Assembly (NCBI GenBank): GCA_021108275.1
Contig: JAIORD010000028.1
Coordinates: 124,001-188,000 of the forward strand
Length of the DNA stretch: 64,000 bases
Source of the DNA: Methanococcoides sp.
GTDB lineage: Archaea; Halobacteriota; Methanosarcinia; Methanosarcinales; Methanosarcinaceae
Reading direction: 5' to 3'
Positions 27,887-34,994 of this stretch are shown here, piece by piece. Under the pieces are notes generated by a model, which was given only the letters and a program-made list of their open reading frames with translations, did no database searches and was not told the DNA's origin. The stretch's first letter is position 1, and the number at the start of each line of letters is the position of its first letter. Position numbers and translations under genes: made by a program.

Positions 27887-28465
27887 ATGCCAAAAACAAG
27901 TCCTGAATATTTGTTCCTTCAAGAGAAACCAACACTTGCCTTGCTTGCGATATGGTTCTATGGTAGGACCTATGGTTCCGTTATTACAAAAGAGATCAAT
28001 TCAACATTTGCCCACACGACCAAGATCCTTTCAAGAATGGAGGAAGACAGACTTGTTCAATTTTCATTTGAGGGGCGTATCAAATATGTCGAGTTGACGG
28101 AAAAAGGTGTCAATGTCGTATCGATCCTTAAGGATCTCATAATTTCTCTTGATGGTGAGCTTCCTGATGAATATGATGTCGAAGATCGCCATGAAGTAAG
28201 TGGATCGGAACTCGATACAGCTTCTGCTGAGATACTTGATATGGTCAAAAAGTTACGCCTTAAAATAGAGGGTATCTATAAAGAACTTATAGACTCAGGC
28301 GCTGATGCGGATACTATCAAGAGGAAGCTTGGGCCATTCAGTCGTGATATGGCAATGATGGGTGATATGATCGATTCTTCAGAAACACCTGTGGCTGGTG
28401 AGGTCATCAAGGCTTATGACACTACAAGGGATGTCTTTTCTTCCCTTCTGAACAAAAACGGTTAA
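27887..28465 (+). CDS. Winged-helix transcriptional regulator with helical C-terminus
   Basis: A 192-residue protein. The first 90 residues look like a MarR-like winged helix (PTLALLAIWFYGRTYGSVITKEINSTFAHTTKILSRMEEDRLVQFS, then the wing RIKYVELTEKG). Residues 100-190 are helical (EILDMVKKLRLKIEGIYKEL) and may form the dimer interface. No ligand can be suggested. It is preceded by GAGGGT and by several TATA-like runs (27811-27820 and 27861-27870). The next gene starts 24 bases after its stop, so the two are probably cotranscribed. Confidence 0.85.
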   Translation: MPKTSPEYLFLQEKPTLALLAIWFYGRTYGSVITKEINSTFAHTTKILSRMEEDRLVQFSFEGRIKYVELTEKGVNVVSILKDLIISLDGELPDEYDVEDRHEVSGSELDTASAEILDMVKKLRLKIEGIYKELIDSGADADTIKRKLGPFSRDMAMMGDMIDSSETPVAGEVIKAYDTTRDVFSSLLNKNG

Positions 28466-28489
28466 ATGCTTGCTATTCAATGAGTACCC

Positions 28490-29179
28490 ATGGAAACCGC
28501 AATTTTGACCATCAAGATCTACGGCAATGTAGAACGTGCATTGAGCTCTGCTTCCTTTATGCTGGAAAATGAATTGAAAGACATCGATGCGAAAGCTGAG
28601 GTATCACTGGGTCCGGAGGGATGGCTTCAGGTATCTGCTACCGGAGATGATGGTGAGTTCGCTATTAATTTCCTTAAGGAAAAGTTCGGCACTCCGGTGA
28701 CCTATGTAGATGATAAAGCAGTTTATAGAGGCTTCATTTCTTCCATTGATGAGGATGGCATAACTGTAGATATCGGTATCAGTTTAAAGATCAAGTCTTC
28801 TGAGCTCAGTGTTCTTGGAGCCGGCACTAGTCAGCAGATAGCATCAAGGTTTGGTCTTATACCTCACCTGCCTGTATATATCAGGGTATTAAAGCAGGAA
28901 GATGGTACGTTCGCTTCTTTTACGAAGAAGCAGGTTGATCTTTTCTGGAGCTGGAAGAAATTGCCAACTGACCGTCTGACCGTGAATTCAGTTACACGTT
29001 CCGAACTTAAGAGTGCTATTAAGAAAAAAGGGCATGGCAGGGATGTTTATGGCATTGAAAGGCTTGGTCTGCTTGAGAATCTGGTGGTATGCCGTGAGAA
29101 AACGGATGGCCCGGGTATCGTGGCAGAGATAGGTCCTTTGCTGAATGCAGAAATTGGCGTTATCAAAGGAACTCGTTAA
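28490..29179 (+). CDS. DUF2110 family protein
   Basis: A 229-residue archaeal conserved protein that I assign to DUF2110 by pattern: TILTIKIYGNVERAL at the start, the central ISSIDEDGITVDIGISL barrel-like segment, and GHGRDVYGIERLGLLENLVVCREKTDGPGIVAEIGPLL. The central part recalls an S1/PNPase-type OB fold, so RNA binding is conceivable, but no function is established. The gene lies just downstream of the winged-helix regulator and is followed by a clear terminator. Confidence 0.8.
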   Translation: METAILTIKIYGNVERALSSASFMLENELKDIDAKAEVSLGPEGWLQVSATGDDGEFAINFLKEKFGTPVTYVDDKAVYRGFISSIDEDGITVDIGISLKIKSSELSVLGAGTSQQIASRFGLIPHLPVYIRVLKQEDGTFASFTKKQVDLFWSWKKLPTDRLTVNSVTRSELKSAIKKKGHGRDVYGIERLGLLENLVVCREKTDGPGIVAEIGPLLNAEIGVIKGTR

Positions 29180-29188
29180 GTTGATTGA

Positions 29189-29232
29189 CAGACAAGTCCC
29201 TTTGGTGATCTTGTCTGATCTTACCCTTTTTT
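29189..29232 (+). terminator. Terminator after the DUF2110 gene
   Basis: CAGACAAG (29189-29196) pairs with CTTGTCTG (29210-29217), an 8-base-pair stem, followed by ATCTTACCCTTTTTT. Confidence 0.75.
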
Positions 29233-29318
29233 ACCTTCTCTCTAAAATGGTCTTCTAATAGGTATAATGAATAGCTTGCAGTTTCATTCCTATGCATTGA
29301 GTATATTTGCAAGGGCAG

Positions 29319-30053
29319 TTATTGCATAACAAAGAGGCAGTGTCCATAACCTGTTCCACAACATTCTGTTTCCACGATGTTGCATTGCAGGTTCAGTCTA
29401 TTTAGGATAATTCCCTGAAGTATGCCTTCATTAAAAGAGCATAATGTCTGGCCTATGTTCTTTGTACCTTCGCAGATAAAACTGTCCTTTATATTGATAA
29501 TGAGGGCATCATGGGATACAATGGTGAGTTTGCCCATTTTGTGCCTTTGCCAGTAATCCGCAACTTCCTCGAACAATCCTTCGATATCAGTCGAAGTGAA
29601 TGTTTCTGCGATCTTCATTCCTATATCCTGTCCGATATTTTCCATTATTGGCGTGTGGTTGAATCCCTGTGCCTGAAAACCGCTTTGTACTGTCTGGAAT
29701 ATTGATCTGAGAAGCTTTCCTTCACTATCGAAGCTCGAGGTAAACTCTTCCAGGTTCTTTTTGTAATGGTCGAATACTGGTTTTTGTGAGCATGCGGCAT
29801 ATTGTGAGCACATGACATATGTCTTTTTACGCCTGTCATCAGGGTCCACATGTTCTTCAAGTAAATGGTTTGCCTTTAGATCCTTCAGGTGTACGGAGAT
29901 TGTTGATTTTGCTTTTCCTGTATGCTTTACGATATCATCAAAAGATTGTGCATTCTCGTGCAATAACTCCATTATTTGAAGCTTGACCGGACCGTCAATG
30001 GCAATAATACCATTTAGGGTTGAAAATAGTGCAGTTTGTCCATCAGGCTCCAT
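29319..30053 (-). CDS. ArsR-type regulator with C-terminal V4R domain
   Basis: A 244-residue regulator. Residues 1-75 are an ArsR-type winged helix (DGPVKLQIMELLHENAQSFDDIVKHTGKAKSTISVHLKDLK). The C-terminal 150 residues look like a V4R (4-vinyl reductase) domain, ending with ETECCGTGYGHCLFVMQ, in which Cys residues may bind metal or a hydrophobic ligand. ATG 30053 is preferred over the TTG 30062, since a TATA box then lies about 25-30 bases upstream. A 16-base palindrome next to the TATA box suggests autoregulation. It is a single gene, divergent from taw2. Confidence 0.88.
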   Translation of the reverse strand: MEPDGQTALFSTLNGIIAIDGPVKLQIMELLHENAQSFDDIVKHTGKAKSTISVHLKDLKANHLLEEHVDPDDRRKKTYVMCSQYAACSQKPVFDHYKKNLEEFTSSFDSEGKLLRSIFQTVQSGFQAQGFNHTPIMENIGQDIGMKIAETFTSTDIEGLFEEVADYWQRHKMGKLTIVSHDALIINIKDSFICEGTKNIGQTLCSFNEGILQGIILNRLNLQCNIVETECCGTGYGHCLFVMQ

Positions 30054-30076
30054 ATAGAACAATTAAAATATAAAAT

Positions 30077-30101
30077 ATATAAACGTTCGCTATGTAACGA
30101 A
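30077..30101 (-). promoter_or_regulatory. TATA box and palindromic operator of the ArsR/V4R gene
   Basis: TTTATATA (minus strand, 30084-30077) lies about 24-31 bases before the ATG, which suggests a leaderless transcript. Immediately upstream is TTCGCTATGTAACGAA (30086-30101), a palindrome of form TTCGnTAnnTAnCGAA that overlaps the expected BRE site. Confidence 0.6.
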
Positions 30102-30276
30102 TCATAAAGCCTCAATTTGCACTGATTTTTAAGGCAACCTAAATGGATTTTATCACAGTGGCTAACAATTTTAACTCAGTTGGGAATTATTATCGGCTTT
30201 TCGAGTAATTTTCAACTATTCTTTCCAATTTTGACCGTTAGTTTATTTTTACTTTAGTGCAGATTCAGACCGTTCT

Positions 30277-31290
30277 ATGAAATCTGTTGTTGTACCCATT
30301 GGATCAGTTGAAGCTGTAAGGGCTGAATTTGTAGAGTTGAATGTGTTGGATAGGTCCCGGAAGATATTGGTAGTTGGTTCACTGGAAGGCAGGATGGCTG
30401 AAATTCCCATTCTTCGTGATGTGTCCGGTTTCACTGTTGTGGAACAAAGCAGCCCGGAATTCTATCGGTCAACTGCTTCATTGAAAGAGCATCTAAGAGG
30501 TATTATTCCTGATGAACTGATTCAATACGTTCCTTCGGGCTGGCAGTTGATAGGTGATGTCATAATAACCCATATTCCTGCTGAGATTCGAAATTACAGA
30601 AAAAAGATCGCGGAAAAACTTCTTTTGATGAATCCTCGATGTAATTGTGTTGTGCAGGACCTTGGAATAAAAGGACCTTTCAGGGAACCTGAGCGTGAGA
30701 TTATTATTGGTGACAAGACAGAGACCATACAGAAGGAGAACGGTTGCCTTTTTAAGATCGATGTGATGAAGTTGATGTTCTCAAAGGGCAACCTTGCTGA
30801 AAAAAGACGAATGAGTAAGCTTGGAAAGGATGATGTAGTAGTAGATATGTTCGCAGGTATCGGATACTTTTCCATTCCTATGGCAGTACACGGAAAGCCT
30901 AAAAAGGTCTATTCCATCGAACTGAATCCTGTCTCATACAGCTATCTGCTTGAGAACATAAGGCTGAACCATCAGGAAGATGTCATTGAAGCTATCAATG
31001 GAAATTGCAAGGTTGTGACGCCTGTGGGCATTGCCGACCGTGTGATCATGGGATATGTGGGCACCACTCATGAGTATCTCCAGCAGGGGATATCTGCTAT
31101 CAAGAAAGAGGGCGGTACTCTGCATTATCACGAGACTACGCCTGAATGTCTTGTCTTTGACCGTCCCATACAGAGAATAAAGGATGCAGCAGCAACTCTT
31201 GGAAGGGATGTTGAGATCATTGGATGCTATCACATCAAAAAATATTCGCCAGGCGTATGGCATGTTGTTGTGGATGCATTTATCAAATGA
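30277..31290 (+). CDS. taw2: tRNA wybutosine-synthesis aminocarboxypropyltransferase Taw2
   Basis: A 337-residue enzyme of the Trm5/TYW2 family. The SAM-binding core is VVVDMFAGIGYFSIPMAVHGKPKKVYSIELNP, preceded by the family segment CNCVVQDLGIKGPFREPE, and followed by DRVIMGYVGTTHEYL. The motif after the SAM site (GYVGT rather than the Trm5 NLP) points to Taw2, which adds the aminocarboxypropyl group of SAM to 4-demethylwyosine-37 of tRNA-Phe. The N-terminus is shorter than in eukaryotic TYW2, as expected. It diverges from the ArsR/V4R gene. Confidence 0.9.
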   Translation: MKSVVVPIGSVEAVRAEFVELNVLDRSRKILVVGSLEGRMAEIPILRDVSGFTVVEQSSPEFYRSTASLKEHLRGIIPDELIQYVPSGWQLIGDVIITHIPAEIRNYRKKIAEKLLLMNPRCNCVVQDLGIKGPFREPEREIIIGDKTETIQKENGCLFKIDVMKLMFSKGNLAEKRRMSKLGKDDVVVDMFAGIGYFSIPMAVHGKPKKVYSIELNPVSYSYLLENIRLNHQEDVIEAINGNCKVVTPVGIADRVIMGYVGTTHEYLQQGISAIKKEGGTLHYHETTPECLVFDRPIQRIKDAAATLGRDVEIIGCYHIKKYSPGVWHVVVDAFIK

Positions 31291-31396
31291 ATTGTAACCT
31301 CATTCTATGGATCAATGATGGATCATAGCAATGCAAAATGAGCACTAAAAAAGAAAAATAATGTAGATGCTTAATTCTCTGATATTTTTTTCTAAT

Positions 31397-31870
31397 TCAA
31401 GCTTTCAATGTTTTGATCGATAGGTCAGAATTAATGATGTGATCGAATTCTATCGGTCCTATCCAGCATTGGTTCTCAAAGGCTGACTGGAAACAGACTC
31501 CGATGGTAGTTCTATTTTCCGTGTTCTCAAATACTTTTTCAATTGTGGTCTTCATGTCATTGATGTCTATCCCCATCTTTGGCATGGAAAGTCCGCCAAG
31601 AAGGACAATAGTGTCTGCATGGAAGTCTATATTATCTCCGATCTGCATCCCAAATGGTGTTTTGATGATCTCCCTTGCTTCCTCGGGTCTGGTCTCTGGA
31701 ATAAAACCTATCTCTATCTGGCTGTCACGTATGACGTATGCCATAAGTTCTGCAAAAGGTGTACAGAATCCGGCTGTGCCAATGAACATAATTTTGTTTG
31801 AGTCCTTGACAAGCTTTCTAAAAGATGTTAAAAGACCGCCGACTCCACTGGAATTATCTATTGTTTCCAT
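31397..31870 (-). CDS. DUF2124 family protein
   Basis: A 157-residue protein of the methanogen-centred DUF2124 family, recognised by KIMFIGTAGFCTPFAELMAYVIRD and TIVLLGGLSMPKMGIDI. The pattern of beta strands and glycine turns suggests a Rossmann-like alpha/beta fold. No function is known to me. It lies 60 bases downstream of mch on the same strand and may be cotranscribed with it, but the site before its ATG (TTTTGGAGGATAAATG) is strong and independent. Confidence 0.85.
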   Translation of the reverse strand: METIDNSSGVGGLLTSFRKLVKDSNKIMFIGTAGFCTPFAELMAYVIRDSQIEIGFIPETRPEEAREIIKTPFGMQIGDNIDFHADTIVLLGGLSMPKMGIDINDMKTTIEKVFENTENRTTIGVCFQSAFENQCWIGPIEFDHIINSDLSIKTLKA

Positions 31871-31929
31871 TTATCCTCCAAAAAAAGAAATATCGCAGCC
31901 ATAAATGATGGCTGCATTCTGAATTATAC

Positions 31930-32892
31930 TTATACGCTCTTGATGCCGAATGATTCGAGCAGAATGCCAGGGTTGATGCGACCGCTGGTGAATGACTTCT
32001 TTGACTTGAGGTCGTTGATGGTGATCTTTGCAGGTGCGAACATTCCTGCGTCAACCTTGAAGAAGTCGAATCCTGCTTCCTTGAATGTTGTGTAGAATGG
32101 CTTACCAAAGTCCCTTGATGTTGAGGATGGTGCTTTCTTAACGAAATCTTCGAGCTCTTCTGCATTTCCGTCTTCTACGGTGTAGTATGTTTCACCACAG
32201 TAGATGATACAGTCGTTGGTAGATCCCATGCATTTAGTATCGTCGCCTACGATAGGTGCAATAGGCGCAACACCGAATCCACTCTTGATCTTGTTGATGT
32301 CATATCCAATGGATTCGAGTTTGTGGATACCTGTTTCAACAACCCTTGCGGAGATCTGTACAGATCCTGCAATTGATGAGGTTGGTGCAACAGCAATGTA
32401 AACGTTCTGTGGCTCTACACTGCAATGTTTTGCAATGTACTCGACGATCTCCTCGGTTGGAAGTTTGTCGGATTCCATTACAAGGACCGCTGCATCAGCC
32501 TCGTCTTTGTATCCGATCTCTTCATAGAGCTCTTTTGGTTTAAGTCCGAGACCCCTTGCAGGACCTGATCCCATTCCAAAGTAGTCGCCGACTGCAATTC
32601 TCCAGCCTGCATACTGTGATGCCATACATGCGATGGTAGGATGGTCGGTAGCGATCTGAATTGCAGGTACTGCTAATCCATCGAGATCTACCTTTGTGTA
32701 GCTGATCTCAGCAAGGTCTGCGAGGCAGAGGCGTGAGAGATACATACCTGCATCGTAACCGCCTTCGGTGTTCACACCACAGTCGATGATGGTTGCGCCG
32801 TTCTCAAGCACTTTTGATTCTATCTTTACATCTTCTTCCCAGTCTAACATCTCATCGATGATCGCTAGTCCTTTTTCATTGACACTTATCAT
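31930..32892 (-). CDS. mch: Methenyltetrahydromethanopterin cyclohydrolase
   Basis: A 320-residue methanogenesis enzyme that interconverts formyl-H4MPT and methenyl-H4MPT. The family segments [45 protein letters not shown] and the C-terminal [14 protein letters not shown]-like end are present, at standard length. ATG 32892 is preferred to the GTG 32901 because GAGTGAT precedes it. The leader (32893-33000) contains repeated GTGCCG/CGGCAC elements. It acts in the cytosol between Ftr and Mtd in both the oxidative and reductive branches. Confidence 0.96.
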   Translation of the reverse strand: MISVNEKGLAIIDEMLDWEEDVKIESKVLENGATIIDCGVNTEGGYDAGMYLSRLCLADLAEISYTKVDLDGLAVPAIQIATDHPTIACMASQYAGWRIAVGDYFGMGSGPARGLGLKPKELYEEIGYKDEADAAVLVMESDKLPTEEIVEYIAKHCSVEPQNVYIAVAPTSSIAGSVQISARVVETGIHKLESIGYDINKIKSGFGVAPIAPIVGDDTKCMGSTNDCIIYCGETYYTVEDGNAEELEDFVKKAPSSTSRDFGKPFYTTFKEAGFDFFKVDAGMFAPAKITINDLKSKKSFTSGRINPGILLESFGIKSV

Positions 32893-32995
32893 GGTTATCA
32901 CTCATTATTATTGGTGTCTTTGATTAGCTCGGGGAGAATATAAAAGTGCCGATTGCACGAAGCTAGGCCAGATCGTGCCGAAGAGAGCTAAAATT

Positions 32996-33027
32996 TAAAA
33001 AAGGGAATCCGGGCAGTTCAACTGCCC
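32996..33027 (-). terminator. Terminator of the small winged-helix gene
   Basis: On the minus strand GGGCAG/CTGCCC (33011-33027) forms a 6-base-pair stem with a 5-base loop, followed by CGGATTCCC and TTTTTT (about 33002-32997). Confidence 0.7.
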
Positions 33028-33051
33028 TGAGAAAGGCCTGATGGTGTGTAT

Positions 33052-33369
33052 TTATTTGTCCTTATGGCCCTTGATAGAGGCCAGCATGTCAACGCCACTA
33101 TCCGTCAATCTGAAAAGATCTTCCTTGACCACAACGATATTAGCATTTTTCAAAAAGTCCATGTGATACTTTAATGTATTATCATCGGTTTCCACTTCAG
33201 CCTTTATGTCAGCTTCCGCTTTACCGAATACACCAATAGATGTTACGATCTGTCTTCTTATTGGGTGGGATGCAGCTTTGTCAAGCATTTCGTGTTCCAT
33301 CCTTACTCTGTCTCCCTCTGAAGGTTTCTGCATTATAATATCATCAAGTTCATCGTAGTCATCTTCCAT
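33052..33369 (-). CDS. Small winged-helix regulator
   Basis: A 105-residue protein. After an acidic N-terminus (DDYDELDDI) comes an ArsR-like winged helix: SHPIRRQIVTSIGVFGKAEADIKAEVETDDNTLKYHMDFLKNANIVVVKEDLFRLTDSG. ATG 33369 is preferred because GAGGCG lies 6 bases upstream; the longer frame to 33423 has no site. No ligand domain is present, so it probably acts through protein partners or as a simple repressor. It stands alone upstream of mch, separated by a terminator. Confidence 0.88.
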   Translation of the reverse strand: MEDDYDELDDIIMQKPSEGDRVRMEHEMLDKAASHPIRRQIVTSIGVFGKAEADIKAEVETDDNTLKYHMDFLKNANIVVVKEDLFRLTDSGVDMLASIKGHKDK

Positions 33370-33503
33370 TATATTCGCCTCTTTTGTTGTGTATTTGAGT
33401 ATGTGTCCATAACGATTAATCATTTATATTCATATCGGTAACTTCAAACTGATCTGTTTTTCATCGTTTGATACTGTTTATTCCTTGTTTGGTATATATG
33501 GCC

Positions 33504-34133
33504 TTATTTGTTCGGTTTACTGATAAAGAGCCTGAATATATCGAAAAATGTCATATTATTGTCTTCGACAACATTTGCTCCTCCGGCTTCGATATTGCTT
33601 CTTGTGTTCCTATTGACATTGAACCCGAAGAATCCGCTTGTTATCGGGTTCATCAGCTCTTCCATAAATGCAATTATTCGGTACTTGCTGCGAACATGTT
33701 CCAGATTGATTATCTTACCTTCAGGTTTGCAGACCCTTACGCATTCTTCCACTCCTCTTACAGGATCTGGCACCGAACAAAGTACAAATGTCATTACAAC
33801 TGAATCAAACGCATTGTCCTTGAAGGCAAGATGCTGGGCATCCATTACCACCATTTCCACATCTGCTTTTGCTGCTCTTCCCTTAGCTTTTCCCATCATT
33901 CCAGGTGAAAGATCGATAGCTACCATTTGAGCATTTTCAGGATAGTGATCAAAGTTCTTACCTGTGCCTAACCCGACTTCAAGACATCTTCCTTCAACTT
34001 TTGAGAAAACGACCTTACGCCATTTTTTGAAAGCAATATGCTCCATTACCCATTCAAAAAGATCATAGACATGTGAATAGCGGTTATATTTCCGGAGTGT
34101 ATCTTTTGTTGTGTTCAATCCCTTTTTCCCCAT
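33504..34133 (-). CDS. SAM-dependent methyltransferase (UbiE-like)
   Basis: A 209-residue class I methyltransferase. Motif I is CLEVGLGTGKNFDHYP, the acidic end of beta 2 is MVAIDLSPGMM, and motif II/III is DSVVMTFVLCSVPDPVRGVEECVRVCKPEGKIINLEHV. Similar to UbiE/phosphatidylethanolamine methyltransferase enzymes, so a lipid or quinone-like substrate is possible, but it cannot be fixed. The C-terminal part NPITSGFFGFNVNRNT fits the phospholipid-methyltransferase-like subgroup. It is a single gene. Confidence 0.88.
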   Translation of the reverse strand: MGKKGLNTTKDTLRKYNRYSHVYDLFEWVMEHIAFKKWRKVVFSKVEGRCLEVGLGTGKNFDHYPENAQMVAIDLSPGMMGKAKGRAAKADVEMVVMDAQHLAFKDNAFDSVVMTFVLCSVPDPVRGVEECVRVCKPEGKIINLEHVRSKYRIIAFMEELMNPITSGFFGFNVNRNTRSNIEAGGANVVEDNNMTFFDIFRLFISKPNK

Positions 34134-34257
34134 ATAAGTTCTGTCTGTTTAATATATGTAATTTTTTCATAGGTGGTTGCAGGGCACGTGGGTTACAAGT
34201 CACACCATGAAAAGTTATTTTATGTATCAACATCAATTCTTATTTGGGGTTATTGTG

Positions 34258-34920
34258 ATGAAAATGATCGGTATCTTTGTCATCTTGTGCTTGTTCATAT
34301 CAATTTCAGGCTGTACTTATTCAGATACAGGTGGGGATGATGTTGTTACATACGGGGATGAAGTGGAAACTCTTGAATTTCAGGAGATCGAGCTTACTCC
34401 TATAAGTGAGCAGAGAAACAATGCTATCAAAGGAACACAAAGGATAATTGAGGATACTTATCTGTTGAACATCAATGGTATGGTCGATGAACCATTGGAA
34501 CTGACCTATGAACAGATCACTTCTTATCCGAACGTTTCAAAGGTGGTCGATCTCAATTGCGTTGAAGGTTGGGACTTTACTGGAAAATGGACCGGTGTGC
34601 CAGTTGCTACATTACTTGATGAGGCAGGTGTACAGGAAGGAGCAACAACAGTTATTTTTTATTCAGCAGATGGATACTCTACAGCCCTTGATCTGGACTA
34701 TCTTATCGACAACAACATAATTCTCGCTTACCGGCTCAATGATGTAACCCTTCCTCAAGACCGGGGTTTCCCGCTTCAGCTTGTTGCTGAAAGCAAATAC
34801 GGTTACAAGTGGGCAAAATGGATAACCGGCATTGAGGTTATTAATGAACCATATGAGGGGTACTGGGAAAGCAGGGGATATAACAATAATGCAGATTACG
34901 GTGGTCCACGATTTGGGTGA
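34258..34920 (+). CDS. Molybdopterin-dependent oxidoreductase-like lipoprotein (sulfite oxidase fold)
   Basis: A 220-residue exported protein. A lipobox (LFISISGCTY) follows the hydrophobic start. The rest matches the small sulfite-oxidase-fold family (PF00174): TYLLNINGMVDEPLELTYEQI, the invariant Cys in VVDLNCVEGWDFTGKWTGVPV (Mo ligand), YSADGYSTALDLDYL, and the end SKYGYKWAKWITGIEVINEPYEGYWESRGY. It is likely anchored outside the cell and oxidises or reduces an unknown substrate. ATG 34258 is chosen because it begins the signal peptide. No electron-transfer partner is next to it. Confidence 0.88.
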   Translation: MKMIGIFVILCLFISISGCTYSDTGGDDVVTYGDEVETLEFQEIELTPISEQRNNAIKGTQRIIEDTYLLNINGMVDEPLELTYEQITSYPNVSKVVDLNCVEGWDFTGKWTGVPVATLLDEAGVQEGATTVIFYSADGYSTALDLDYLIDNNIILAYRLNDVTLPQDRGFPLQLVAESKYGYKWAKWITGIEVINEPYEGYWESRGYNNNADYGGPRFG

Positions 34921-34994
34921 TCTGGTTATATTTCCATGATTATGCTGACAATGTGGTAACTTTCGGTTTATCTCACCGTCAGATACGTCAAATA

